Below are positions 1 through 11,528 of a DNA stretch of 64,000 bases, piece after piece. Within the stretch, counting starts at the first letter, position 1. Each line of letters opens with the position of its first letter. Source of the DNA: DATKNA01 sp963755755 (GTDB taxonomy: Bacteria > Actinomycetota > Actinomycetes > Actinomycetales > Kineosporiaceae); contig CAVWLJ010000010.1 of assembly GCA_963755755.1 (NCBI GenBank), positions 806,001-870,000 on the forward strand, in the 5' to 3' direction. The notes beneath the pieces were generated by a model. That model saw only the letters and a list, made by a program, of their open reading frames with translations, did no database searches and was not told the DNA's origin. The translations under genes and the position numbers were made by a program.

Positions 1-513
1 CGTCCGTCTCCATGCTCGTCGCGGCCGATCCGCCGGCCAGGTGGCACCCCACGACGGCCTTCAGCGTGAACCACGGGCCGCGCACCAGCCCCCACTTCTC
101 CCGGTCGTAGACGCCGAAGAGCCGGTCGTAGGCACGACGTAGCCGCTCTCCTCGCGCACCTCCCGCACGGCGCCCTCCGCGAGGCCCTCGCCGACGTCGG
201 CCCAGCCGCCGGGGAGCGTCCAGCGGCCGTCCCTGCGCTCGCGCACCAGCAGCACCCGGCCCTCCGCGTCGAACACGGCCGCGCGGACGTCGAGCTTCGG
301 CGTCAGGTAGCCCTCCGCCTCCTCGACGGCGAGCCGGAGCGGCCCCGGCGCCCCCTCGGCGTCCAGCGCGTCGGCCATGTCGGCCGTGATCTCCTTCAGC
401 CGGGTGAAGCGTGCCGCGTCGAACGGGTCGCGGGTGTACGCGAGCCCTTCCTGGGCGATCGCCGACAGGGCACGGACACGGGCGAGCCAGGCGTCCCCGG
501 CGGCTTCGCTCAC
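1..513 (-). CDS. NUDIX hydrolase, frameshifted and cut by the window edge
   Basis: This is a probable nucleotide-diphosphate hydrolase. The GTG start at 513 is chosen because a TACGCT -10 box lies 6 nt upstream and the family-like N-terminus begins there (VSEAAGDAWL). A complete NUDIX box is visible: GGWADVGEGLAEGAV followed by REVREESGY, fitting Gx5Ex7REUxEExGU. At about 135-145 the reading frame breaks. Downstream, another frame carries convincing family sequence (RLFGVYDREKWGLVRGPWF) to the window edge. The break fits a 1-nt deletion or a 2-nt gain. The 3' end is outside the window. Substrate cannot be predicted. The gene is divergent from efp. Confidence 0.75.
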
Positions 514-519
514 GGCCGG

Positions 520-525
520 AGCGTA
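520..525 (-). promoter_or_regulatory. -10 box for leaderless NUDIX gene
   Basis: TACGCT on the minus strand lies 6 nt before the GTG at 513, so transcription would start at or next to the start codon. No -35 element is obvious. Confidence 0.45.
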
Positions 526-566
526 CCGTCGCCCCCGGGCCGGACCAGTCGCCGCTCCCGGGCCGG

Positions 567-572
567 TACGAT
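567..572 (+). promoter_or_regulatory. Probable -10 box of the efp-nusB transcript
   Basis: TACGAT in the context GGTACGATGACC fits the actinobacterial TANNNT -10. It would give a leader of about 80 nt before the efp start at 660. The -35 is weak. Confidence 0.4.
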
Positions 573-659
573 GACCAGTCGACCCCCGACCTCTCCCCGG
601 GCCGCGCCGTGCCCGGGAGCGACGAGGACCACCAGACGACACCGAGGACAAGGCAGATC

Positions 660-1223
660 GTGGCGACGACGAACGACCTCAAGAACGGCCTCGTGCTCAA
701 CATCGACGGGCAGCTGTGGTCCGTCGTGGAGTTCCAGCACGTCAAGCCGGGCAAGGGTGGCGCCTTCGTGCGCACCAAGCTCAAGAACGTGCTCTCGGGC
801 AAGGTCGTCGACCGCACGTTCAACGCCGGCACCAAGGTCGACACCGCCACGGTCGACAAGCGCGACATGCAGTACCTGTACAAGGACGGCTCGGACTTCG
901 TGTTCATGGACTCGAACACCTACGACCAGATGCACGTGCCGGCCGACACCGTCGGCAGCGCCGCGAACTTCCTCCTCGAGAACCAGGACGCCATCGTCGC
1001 CGTGCACGAGGGCACGCCGCTGTACGTCGAGCTGCCGACGTCCGTCGTCCTGGAGATCACTTACACCGAGCCCGGCCTGCAGGGCGACCGGTCGACCGGC
1101 GGCACGAAGCCGGCCACGGTCGAGACCGGCTACGAGATCGCCGTGCCGCTGTTCCTCGAGACCGGCACCAAGGTCAAGGTCGACACCCGCACCGGCGACT
1201 ACCTCGGTCGCGTGAACGACTGA
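660..1223 (+). CDS. efp: Elongation factor P
   Basis: EF-P binds the ribosome between the P and E sites and rescues stalling at polyproline stretches. The 187-residue product has the usual three beta-barrel domains: KOW-like N-terminus (about 1-65), central OB domain (about 66-128) and C-terminal OB domain ending in TGDYLGRVND. The loop KPGKGG places a lysine at residue 32, where EF-Ps are modified in other bacteria. GTG 660 is chosen because VATTNDLKNG is the conserved family start; longer in-frame starts add unrelated sequence. It is followed after 1 nt by nusB, the standard actinobacterial pair. Confidence 0.97.
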   Translation: MATTNDLKNGLVLNIDGQLWSVVEFQHVKPGKGGAFVRTKLKNVLSGKVVDRTFNAGTKVDTATVDKRDMQYLYKDGSDFVFMDSNTYDQMHVPADTVGSAANFLLENQDAIVAVHEGTPLYVELPTSVVLEITYTEPGLQGDRSTGGTKPATVETGYEIAVPLFLETGTKVKVDTRTGDYLGRVND

Positions 1224-1224
1224 C

Positions 1225-1635
1225 GTGGCAGCCCGCAGCAAGGCCCGCCGGCGGGCGCTGGAGGTCCTCTTCGAGGCCGACCAGCGCGGCCTCGAGCCGC
1301 TCGACGTGCTGGCCGAGCGGGTCCGCCGTGCGGATCCGCCGATCGCCGAGTACACCGTCGAGATCGTCGAGGGCGTCGTCGCCCACCGGGAGCGGATCGA
1401 CGAGCTGCTGTCGACCTACGCGCAGGGCTGGACGCTCGACCGCATGCCGGGCGTCGACCGGGCGCTGCTCCGGCTGGCGGCGTGGGAGCTGCTCTACAAC
1501 GACGACGTGCCGGACGCCGTCGCGATCGACGAGGCGGTCGAGCTCGCGCACACGCTGTCGACGGACGAGTCGCCGGCCTTCGTCAACGGCCTCCTGGCGC
1601 GGCTCCTCGCCGTCAAACCCAGCGTCTCGCGCTGA
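1225..1635 (+). CDS. nusB: Transcription antitermination protein NusB
   Basis: NusB binds boxA RNA together with S10 (NusE) and supports processive transcription of rRNA operons. The 136-residue product is all-helical, with N-terminal SKARRRALEVLFEADQRG and the C-terminal signature DRALLRLAAWELLY...VAIDEAVELA...FVNGLLARL, all typical of NusB. Length is normal for the family. It starts with GTG one base after the efp stop, so the two are almost certainly cotranscribed. Its last codons and stop lie within a tandem hairpin repeat. Confidence 0.96.
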   Translation: MAARSKARRRALEVLFEADQRGLEPLDVLAERVRRADPPIAEYTVEIVEGVVAHRERIDELLSTYAQGWTLDRMPGVDRALLRLAAWELLYNDDVPDAVAIDEAVELAHTLSTDESPAFVNGLLARLLAVKPSVSR

Positions 1636-1653
1636 GCCCAGCGTCTCGCGCTG
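1618..1653. repeat. Tandem 17-bp repeat at the nusB 3' end
   Basis: CCCAGCGTCTCGCGCTG occurs at 1618-1634 and again at 1637-1653, a period of 19 nt. The first copy contains the start of the nusB stop codon. Each copy can fold as CAGCG-tctcg-CGCTG. Lying between convergent nusB and bldD, they may help terminate transcription; that role is inference. Confidence 0.6.
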
Positions 1654-1734
1654 GCTCCCCGCCGTCCTCGCGCGCCGCTCGCCCGCTTCCCTGGCGCTCA
1701 TGATCCCTCTACGCTTCCTTGATGCGCTGAGGGG

Positions 1735-2232
1735 TCAGTCCTCGGCGGCCACCGCCCGGCGGGCGTCCGCGTTGAGCACGCCCCAGGCGATGAGCTGCTC
1801 CGCGAGCACGGCCGGCGGCACGTCGTAGATGACGGCGAGGGTGCGCAGGTCGTCCGTGCGGATCGACAGCACCTTGCCGTTGTAGTCGCCCCGCTGGCCC
1901 TGGATGGTCGCCGCGTAGCGCGCCAGTGGCCCGGCCTTCTCGGCGGGCACCGACTGCAGGCGCTCCAGGTCGAGCACGAGCTTCGGCGGGGGCTCGCTGC
2001 TCCCGGTGGGTGCGGCGTCCGGCAGCAGCGCCTGGACGGGGACGCCGTAGAAGTCGGCGAGCTCGGCGAGCCGCTGGACGGTGACGGCTCGATCCCCGCG
2101 CTCGTAGGAGCCGACGACGACCGCCTTCCAGCGGCCCTCGGACTTCTCCTCGACACCGTGCAGGGAGAGACCCTGCTGGGTGCGGATCGCGCGGAGTCGG
2201 GCGCCCAGCGCCCGTGCGTAGTCGGAGGCCAT
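1735..2232 (-). CDS. bldD: Developmental regulator BldD (c-di-GMP-responsive)
   Basis: In Streptomyces BldD represses sporulation genes during vegetative growth and dimerises through a tetrameric c-di-GMP clamp. The 165-residue product has an N-terminal HTH_3 domain (about 8-70; GLSLHGVEEKSEGRWKAV, SYERGDRAV) and a C-terminal ligand domain. Residues 114-128 read RGDYNGKVLSIRTDD, an exact RxD-x8-RxxD c-di-GMP motif. ATG 2232 is preferred over ATG 2268 because orthologues begin at M-x-x-(E/D)YA. A near-consensus BldD box lies 10-24 nt upstream, suggesting autoregulation. It is convergent with nusB. Confidence 0.95.
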   Translation of the reverse strand: MASDYARALGARLRAIRTQQGLSLHGVEEKSEGRWKAVVVGSYERGDRAVTVQRLAELADFYGVPVQALLPDAAPTGSSEPPPKLVLDLERLQSVPAEKAGPLARYAATIQGQRGDYNGKVLSIRTDDLRTLAVIYDVPPAVLAEQLIAWGVLNADARRAVAAED

Positions 2233-2241
2233 GCGGTGATG

Positions 2242-2256
2242 GTCACGGAGAGTTAC
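2242..2256. promoter_or_regulatory. Candidate BldD operator
   Basis: GTCACGGAGAGTTAC matches the published BldD consensus nTnACnC(A/T)GnGTnAn at every defined position but one (G for C at position 7). It lies directly upstream of the bldD start codon. Autorepression of bldD is established in Streptomyces; here it is inferred. Confidence 0.6.
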
Positions 2257-2513
2257 TAGTTTCGTCAAGCAGGATCGCCGAATCTCTTGATATCGATCTC
2301 GACGGCGAGCGTGCTACGCCCCGCTTCGCACCCAATCGCGATCACCCGATCGGCCCTGGTGCGTGTCGGTTCTTCACCGGGTCCGAGGCCGTCCCGACCC
2401 CGCCGGCGCGTCGAAACGCCGGCGGCACCGAGGGTGTCCGCCCGGGGGCTGCGGGCGCCGCCCTGGTAGCCTCGGCGCGGGCCGATCCGGCCCGACCGAA
2501 CCGTCCTTTAAGA

Positions 2514-2531
2514 CCCGTCCCGTGAGGCGGG
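2514..2531 (+). promoter_or_regulatory. PyrR-binding hairpin covering the pyr operon leader
   Basis: CCCGUC pairs with GGCGGG (6 bp, one U-G) around the hexaloop CCGUGA, which fits the conserved CNGNGA loop of PyrR-binding RNA. The 3' arm abuts the ribosome-binding site GGAAGGAGG (2531-2539) of pyrR. This geometry fits PyrR-dependent translational repression, as described for Mycobacterium smegmatis, rather than the antiterminator/terminator system of Bacillus. I see no terminator hairpin here. Confidence 0.75.
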
Positions 2532-2547
2532 GAAGGAGGTGGCGGAC

Positions 2548-3126
2548 GTGACGTCTGCCCGAACGACAGGTGTCGAGGCCGGCCGGGCCGTCCTCGACGC
2601 AGGGGAGATCCGCCGGGCGCTGACCCGGATCGCCCACGAGCTGCTCGAACGGAACAAGGGCGCCGACGACCTCGTCGTCGTCGGGATCCCCACCCGCGGC
2701 GTGACCCTGGCCCGCCGGCTCGCCCGCCGGCTCGAGGACATCGAGCACCGCGCCGTTCCGCTCGGCGAGCTGGACATCACCATGTACCGCGACGACCTGC
2801 GCTCGCAGCCCGTCCGGACGCCGGCCGCGACGACCGTCCCGGAGGGCGGCATCGACGACCGGATCGTCGTCCTGGTGGACGACGTGCTCTTCTCCGGCCG
2901 CACCATCCGGGCGGCCCTCGACGCGCTGGGCGACCTCGGCCGGCCGCGCGCCGTCCGGCTCGCCGTGCTCGTCGACCGGGGGCACCGGCAACTGCCGATC
3001 CGCGCCGACCACGTCGGCAAGAACCTGCCGACCTCCCTGCAGGAGCGCGTGCGCGTCCGGCTGACGGAGGTCGACGGCGTCGACGAGATCCGGATCACGG
3101 ACGTGCCGGCGGAGGAGGCCCACTGA
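2548..3126 (+). CDS. pyrR: PyrR bifunctional regulator / uracil phosphoribosyltransferase
   Basis: PyrR senses UMP/UTP and binds pyr mRNA; it also has uracil phosphoribosyltransferase activity. The 192-residue product carries the PRPP loop VVLVDDVLFSGRT (about 110-122) and the PyrR-specific tail VGKNLPTSLQERVRVRLTE. GTG 2548 is chosen over the in-frame GTG at 2539 because the strong site GGAAGGAGG (2531-2539) is 8 nt before 2548 but would overlap a start at 2539. It heads the operon pyrRBC-orf-carAB-pyrDF, and its stop overlaps the pyrB start (TGATG). Confidence 0.95.
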   Translation: MTSARTTGVEAGRAVLDAGEIRRALTRIAHELLERNKGADDLVVVGIPTRGVTLARRLARRLEDIEHRAVPLGELDITMYRDDLRSQPVRTPAATTVPEGGIDDRIVVLVDDVLFSGRTIRAALDALGDLGRPRAVRLAVLVDRGHRQLPIRADHVGKNLPTSLQERVRVRLTEVDGVDEIRITDVPAEEAH

Positions 3127-4091
3127 TGCGCCACCTCCTCTCGGCCGCCGACCTCGACCCCGCCGGCGCCGTGACCGTCCTCGACGTCGCCGAGCAGATG
3201 GCGGCGACCCAGCGCCGCGAGATGAAGAAGCTGCCGACCCTGCGGGGCCGGACCGTCGTCAACCTCTTCTTCGAGGACTCCACCCGCACGCGGATCTCCT
3301 TCGAGGCCGCCGCGAAGCGGCTCTCCGCCGACGTCATCAACTTCTCGGCGAAGGGCTCCAGCGTCTCCAAGGGCGAGAGCCTCAAGGACACGGCGCTGAC
3401 GCTCGAGGCCATGGGCGCGGACGCCGTCGTCGTCCGGCACTCGGCCTCCGGCGCCCCGCACCGGCTCGCGCACGCCGGATGGATCCAGGGCGCCGTCGTC
3501 AACGCGGGCGACGGCACGCACGAGCACCCGACGCAGGCGCTGCTCGACGCCTTCACCCTGCGGCGGCGGCTGCGCGACGGCGAGCAGGGCGCGGACCTCA
3601 AGGGCCTGCGCGTGGCGATCGTCGGCGACGTGCTCCACAGCCGGGTCGCGCGGTCCAACGTGCTGCTCCTGGAGCGGCTGGGGGCGGACGTCGTCCTCGT
3701 CGCGCCGCCCACGCTGCTGCCGGTCGGGGTCGAGACGTGGCCGTGCGAGACGTCGTACGACCTCGATGCCGTCCTGCGCGGCGGGCACGGCGATCTCGAC
3801 GCCGTAATGATGCTCCGGGTGCAGGCCGAGCGGATGAACGCCGCCTACTTCCCCAGCGCCCGCGAGTACTCACGCCGGTACGGCCTCGACGCCCGGCGTC
3901 TCGGGCTGCTGCCGCCGCAGACCGTCGTCATGCACCCCGGGCCGATGAACCGCGGGCTGGAGATCTCCGCGGACGCCGCCGACTCCGACCGCTCGACCGT
4001 CGTGGAGCAGGTGGCCAACGGCGTCGCCGTCCGGATGGCCGTGCTCTACCTGCTGCTCTCCGGGGCCCCCGACGAAGGGATCCGATCGTGA
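3126..4091 (+). CDS. pyrB: Aspartate carbamoyltransferase catalytic chain
   Basis: This enzyme condenses carbamoyl phosphate with aspartate, the first committed step of pyrimidine synthesis. The 321-residue product shows the carbamoyl-phosphate motif FFEDSTRTRISFE (about 40-52), the HPTQALLD segment, and the C-terminal MHPGPMNRGLEI. No regulatory chain gene (pyrI) is next to it, as usual in actinobacteria, so it is probably a catalytic-only trimer working with PyrC. ATG 3126 overlaps the pyrR stop by one base, and its own stop overlaps the pyrC GTG. Confidence 0.97.
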   Translation: MRHLLSAADLDPAGAVTVLDVAEQMAATQRREMKKLPTLRGRTVVNLFFEDSTRTRISFEAAAKRLSADVINFSAKGSSVSKGESLKDTALTLEAMGADAVVVRHSASGAPHRLAHAGWIQGAVVNAGDGTHEHPTQALLDAFTLRRRLRDGEQGADLKGLRVAIVGDVLHSRVARSNVLLLERLGADVVLVAPPTLLPVGVETWPCETSYDLDAVLRGGHGDLDAVMMLRVQAERMNAAYFPSAREYSRRYGLDARRLGLLPPQTVVMHPGPMNRGLEISADAADSDRSTVVEQVANGVAVRMAVLYLLLSGAPDEGIRS

Positions 4092-5410
4092 CCTTCCTGC
4101 TCCGCGGCGTCCGCCCGCTCGGCGGGCCACCGCGCGACGTGCTGCTGGCCGACGGCGTCATAGCCGAGATCGGCGAGCACCTCGACGCGGCCGGCGCGCA
4201 CGTGGTCGAGGCCGACGGTCTCGTCGCCCTCCCCGGCCTCGTCGACCTGCACACCCACCTGCGCGAGCCCGGCCGGGAGGACGCGGAGACCGTCGAATCC
4301 GGCTCGCGGGCCGCCGCGCTCGGCGGCTTCACGGCCGTGCACGCCATGGCCAACACCGACCCGGTCGCCGACACCGCCGGCGTCGTGGAGCAGGTGTGGC
4401 GGCTCGGCCGGCGGGCCGGCTGGGTCGAGGTCCGGCCGGTCGGTGCGGTCACCGTCGGGCTGCGGGGTGAGCGCCTCGCCGAGCTCGGCGCGATGGCCGC
4501 CTCGGCCGCCGGCGTCCGGGTCTTCTCCGACGACGGGAAGTGCGTCTCCGACGCGGTGCTCATGCGGCGGGCGCTGGAGTACGTCAAGGCGTTCGACGGC
4601 GTCGTCGCGCAGCACGCCCAGGAGCCGCGCCTCACCGAGGGCGCGCAGATGCACGAGGGGGAGGTGTCCGCCGTCCTCGGCCTGGTCGGCTGGCCGGCGG
4701 TGGCCGAGGAGGCGGTCATCGCCCGCGACGTGCTGCTCGCCGGCCACGTCGGTTCGCGGCTGCACGTGTGCCACGTCTCCACCGCCGGGTCCGTCGAGAT
4801 CATCCGGTGGGCCAAGAGCCGCGGCGTCCGGGTCACCGCGGAGGTGACCCCGCACCACCTGCTGCTCACCGACGAGGAGGTACGCAGCTACGACCCGGTC
4901 TTCAAGGTCAACCCGCCGCTGCGGACGGCGGCCGACGTCGAGGCCCTCCGCGCGGCGCTGGCCGACGGCACGATCGACGTCGTCGCCACCGACCACGCCC
5001 CGCACGCCGTCGAGGACAAGGACTGCGAGTGGGGCGCGGCGGCCATGGGGATGACCGGGCTGGAGACGGCGCTCTCCGTGGTCCAGGCCGCCATGGTCGA
5101 CACCGGCCTGCTCGACTGGGCCGGCGTCGCTGAGCGGATGTCGGCCGCGCCCGCCGCCATCGGCCGGGTCGCCGGGCAGGGCGGTCCGCTCGAGCCGGGC
5201 CGGCCGGCGAACGTCGTCCTGGTCGACCCGGCGGCGCGGCGCGTGGTCGACCCGCGCGCGATGGCGACCCAGGGCCGCAACAGCCCGTTCCGGGGGCGCG
5301 AGCTGCCCGGCCGGGTCGTGGCGACCTTCTTCCGGGGCCGTCCCACGGTGCTGGACGGCGGGCTCGCCGAACCGGTCGACGCCCGGGAACCGCTGGAGGT
5401 GGGCGCGTGA
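4088..5410 (+). CDS. pyrC: Dihydroorotase
   Basis: This zinc amidohydrolase closes N-carbamoyl-aspartate to dihydroorotate. The product has 440 residues, the length of the multifunctional-type class I dihydroorotases. Metal ligands are visible in DLHTHLREPG (about 55-64), in HVCHVST for the middle histidines, and in ATDHAPH (about 302-308). The start GTG 4088 is inside the pyrB stop (GTGA overlap), which marks translational coupling. It is followed by a 4-nt overlap with the membrane gene at 5407. Confidence 0.96.
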   Translation: MTFLLRGVRPLGGPPRDVLLADGVIAEIGEHLDAAGAHVVEADGLVALPGLVDLHTHLREPGREDAETVESGSRAAALGGFTAVHAMANTDPVADTAGVVEQVWRLGRRAGWVEVRPVGAVTVGLRGERLAELGAMAASAAGVRVFSDDGKCVSDAVLMRRALEYVKAFDGVVAQHAQEPRLTEGAQMHEGEVSAVLGLVGWPAVAEEAVIARDVLLAGHVGSRLHVCHVSTAGSVEIIRWAKSRGVRVTAEVTPHHLLLTDEEVRSYDPVFKVNPPLRTAADVEALRAALADGTIDVVATDHAPHAVEDKDCEWGAAAMGMTGLETALSVVQAAMVDTGLLDWAGVAERMSAAPAAIGRVAGQGGPLEPGRPANVVLVDPAARRVVDPRAMATQGRNSPFRGRELPGRVVATFFRGRPTVLDGGLAEPVDAREPLEVGA

Positions 5411-5928
5411 CCCGGGACGTGGCCGTGCTGATCCTCGTCGCGCTGATCCTGCTGGCCTGGCTCGGCATGTGGACGGGCTGGCGGCGCAGGGCCGCGCGAC
5501 AGACGCGCGAGCTCGGTCTGCCGCCGCTCCCGCCGACCCCGGACGACCCCGGCGCGGCGCTCACCGAGGACGCCGACGGCGTCTACGTCTCCAGCACGAC
5601 CGCAGGCGCCTGGCTCGACCGGATCACGGCCCGCGGCCTCGGCGCGCGCAGTGCCGCGACCATGGCGGTGACCACGGCGGGCGTGACCTGGCTGCGGCAG
5701 GGAGCGCCGGACGTCTTCGCTCCGGCCGCGGCCGTCGTCGGCGCCCGGCGCGCGGAGGGCATCGCGGGCAAGGTCGTCCCGCCGCACGGCCTCGTCGTCG
5801 TGACGTGGCGGCTCGGCGAGGCGGAGCTCGACACCGGCTTCCGGCCCCGGACGCCGGGGGACGGGGACCGCCTCGTCGCCGCCGTCGAGCGGCTCGTCTC
5901 CGCCGCGACCACGGGAGGTGCGGCCTGA
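5407..5928 (+). CDS. Single-pass membrane protein of the pyr operon (Rv1382-like position)
   Basis: The function is unknown. The 173-residue product has one N-terminal transmembrane helix (about 5-22, VAVLILVALILLAWLGMW) followed by a basic stretch WRRRAAR, giving N-out/C-in topology with a soluble PH-like domain. It sits between pyrC and carA, exactly where Mycobacterium tuberculosis carries the membrane gene Rv1382, so the position is conserved across actinobacteria. It overlaps pyrC by 4 nt and carA by 1 nt, so it is made from the pyr operon. A direct role in pyrimidine synthesis has not been shown. Confidence 0.85.
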   Translation: MTRDVAVLILVALILLAWLGMWTGWRRRAARQTRELGLPPLPPTPDDPGAALTEDADGVYVSSTTAGAWLDRITARGLGARSAATMAVTTAGVTWLRQGAPDVFAPAAAVVGARRAEGIAGKVVPPHGLVVVTWRLGEAELDTGFRPRTPGDGDRLVAAVERLVSAATTGGAA

Positions 5929-7088
5929 TGGACGCCGTGCTGGTCCTCGAGGACGGGCGCGCCTGGCGCGGCCGCTCGTACGGCGCCGTCGGCGCGACCG
6001 TCGGCGAGGCGGTCTTCGCCACCGGCATGACCGGCTACCAGGAGACGCTCACCGACCCGTCGTACCACCGGCAGGTCGTCGTCCAGACCGCGCCGCACAT
6101 CGGCAACACCGGCGTCAACGACGAGGACGCCGAGTCGCGCCGGATCTGGGTGGCCGGGTACGTCGTGCGCGACCCGGCGCGCCGGGCGTCGAACTGGCGC
6201 TCGCGACGCGAGCTCGCCGACGACCTGGCGGACGCCGGCGTCGTCGGCATCAGCGGCGTCGACACCCGGTCGATCACCCGGCACCTGCGCGAGCGCGGCG
6301 CGATGCGGGCCGGGATCTTCTCGGGGGCGCCGGCCTCGGCCCCGCCCGCCGAGCTCGTGGACGTCGTCCGTGCCGCCCCGCCCATGACCGGCGCGGACCT
6401 GGCCGGCGAGGTGACGACGGGCGAGGCATACGTCGTGCCCGCCGCCGGGGAGCGCCGCTTCACCGTCGCGGCCGTCGACCTCGGCATCAAGGCCATGACG
6501 CCGCGGCGGATGGCCGAGCGCGGCATCGAGGTGCACGTGCTGCCGGCGTCCGCGACCGTCGACGACGTGCTCGCCACCGGCGCCGACGGCGTGTTCTTCT
6601 CCAACGGCCCCGGCGATCCGGCGGCCTCCACCGGTCCGGTGTCGCTCCTGCAGGGCGTGCTGGAGCGGCGGATCCCGTTCTTCGGGATCTGCTTCGGCAA
6701 CCAGTTGCTGGGCCGGGCGCTCGGCCTGGGGACCTACAAGCTCGGCTACGGGCACCGCGGCATCAACCAGCCGGTGCTGGACCGCGCGACGGGGCGGGTG
6801 GAGGTGACGGCGCACAACCACGGGTTCGCCGTCGACGCGCCGCTCGAGGGTTCGGCCGCGACGGACTTCGGGCGCGTCGAGGTCAGCCATGTCGGGCTCA
6901 ACGACGGCGTCGTCGAGGGGCTGCGCTGCCTCGACGTCCCCGCGTTCTCGGTGCAGTACCACCCGGAGGCCGCCGCCGGCCCGCACGACGCCGGCCACCT
7001 GTTCGACCGCTTCGCCGACCTCATGACCACCTCCCGCGCTGATCATGGAGGTCGCGCTGACGTGGCCGCCCGCCGCGACGGTGCATGA
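5928..7088 (+). CDS. carA: Carbamoyl-phosphate synthase small (glutaminase) chain
   Basis: CarA hydrolyses glutamine and channels ammonia to CarB. The 386-residue product has the CPSase small-chain N-domain (GMTGYQETLTDPSY) and a class I amidotransferase domain with nucleophile Cys in FFGICFGNQLLG (about 250) and the His-Glu pair in QYHPEAAAGPHD (about 347). Family members end shortly after a LFDxFxxLM motif. Here about 18 extra residues (from TSRADHGG onward) are encoded by the palindromic repeat element inserted at the 3' end. Start ATG 5928 overlaps the upstream stop. Confidence 0.95.
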   Translation: MDAVLVLEDGRAWRGRSYGAVGATVGEAVFATGMTGYQETLTDPSYHRQVVVQTAPHIGNTGVNDEDAESRRIWVAGYVVRDPARRASNWRSRRELADDLADAGVVGISGVDTRSITRHLRERGAMRAGIFSGAPASAPPAELVDVVRAAPPMTGADLAGEVTTGEAYVVPAAGERRFTVAAVDLGIKAMTPRRMAERGIEVHVLPASATVDDVLATGADGVFFSNGPGDPAASTGPVSLLQGVLERRIPFFGICFGNQLLGRALGLGTYKLGYGHRGINQPVLDRATGRVEVTAHNHGFAVDAPLEGSAATDFGRVEVSHVGLNDGVVEGLRCLDVPAFSVQYHPEAAAGPHDAGHLFDRFADLMTTSRADHGGRADVAARRDGA

Positions 7089-7113
7089 TCGCCGCGAAGT
7101 GCATGATCAGCGC
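7036..7113. repeat. Decayed TGATCATGCA-family palindrome in the carA-carB junction
   Basis: GCGCTGATCATG (7036-7047) and CATGATCAGCGC (7102-7113) form perfect 12-bp outer arms. The right half (7082-7113) matches the right arm of the element at 18503-18539 with one difference over 32 nt. The left inner arm is eroded or replaced. The element supplies the last codons of carA and its stop, and ends about 20 nt before the carB start. Confidence 0.75.
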
Positions 7114-7133
7114 AATGGGGAGGGGGAGGGCTG

Positions 7134-10424
<3,291 letters not shown>

Positions 10425-10428
<4 letters not shown>

Positions 10429-11528
10429 GCGCGCTCTACCGAAGAGTGCTGCTCCCGCCGGTCGCGCGTATGACCCGCGGGGACGCCGAGGTCGCCATGG
10501 ATCTCCACCTGCGCGCGATGAAGGCCCTGCAGGCGAACGGGCGCGTGCTGGCGGCGGTCCGGCGCCGCCACCCGGCCGGGCGGGAGCTCGAGCAGGAGCT
10601 GCTCGACGGTCTGCGCTTCCCGCACCCGTTCGGGGTCGCCGCCGGCTACGACAAGAACGCCGCCGTGTACCCCGCGTTCGAGGCGCACTTCTCGCCGGGG
10701 TTCGTCGAGGTCGGCACGGTCACGCTGCGCCCGCAGGGCGGCAACCCCCGTCCGCGGATCCACCGGCTGCCCGGTGGGCACCTGGTCAACGCCATGGGCT
10801 TCCCGAACGCCGGCGCGGAGGCCGTCGCCGCGCACCTGCGGACCTTGCCCAGACCGACCGTGCCGCTCGGGGTGAACGTGGGCAAGCTCAAGGCCACGCC
10901 GGACGCCGATGCGCCGGCCGAGTACGCGGAGGTCGTGCGCCGCTTCGCCGACCTGGGCGAGCGGGCCCCGGCCTACCTCGTCGTCAACGTGTCGTCACCG
11001 AACACGCCGGGCCTGCGGGCGCTGCAGGAGGTGGGCCGGCTGGGGGAGATCCTCGACGCGGTCACCGCCGTCCTCGACGCCTTCCCGGGCCTCGCGCCGC
11101 GGCCGCGCCGCCGCCTCCTGGTCAAGCTCGCTCCCGAGCTCACCCCGGACGACGTCGAGGCCGTCGTCGGGCTCGTGCTGCGGTACGACACCGGCGGCCT
11201 GATCCTCACCAACACGCGCGCCGCGGACGACCGCCCCGGCGGCGTGAGCGGCCCCGAGCTGTTCGCGCTGAGCTCGGCGATGGTCAGGACTGCGGCCGCG
11301 CTGCTGCCGGCGGACCGGGTGATCGTCGCCACCGGCGGGGTCGACACGGTGGACAAGGCCTACGAGGTGCTCGCCTCCGCCGACCTGGTCGGCGTCTACA
11401 CGGGGCTGGTGTTCGAGGGCCCGGGCCTGCTGCGGCGGCTCCGCGACGGGGTCGCCGCCCGGCTGCGTGCCGACGGCGTCTCCCTCCCGGAGCTGCGGGC
11501 CGCGCACCGGACGGCGGTGACCTCGTGA
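10425..11528 (+). CDS. pyrD: Dihydroorotate dehydrogenase (quinone), class 2
   Basis: PyrD oxidises dihydroorotate to orotate at the membrane, passing electrons to quinone. The 367-residue product has the class 2 N-terminal helices (about 1-40) and the catalytic serine region VVNVSSPNTPGLRALQ (about 187-202), plus FMN-contacting GVNVGKLK and the C-terminal VATGGVDTVDKAYE and LVGVYTGLVFEGP. GTG 10425 lies within the carB stop (GTGA overlap). The pyrF start overlaps its own stop, so translation is coupled through the operon. Confidence 0.96.

Noticed and set aside
1690..1735. GCGCTCATGATCC and TTGATGCGC near the nusB-bldD junction
   Set aside because: The similarity to the palindrome family is short and the arms do not pair well enough to call a copy.
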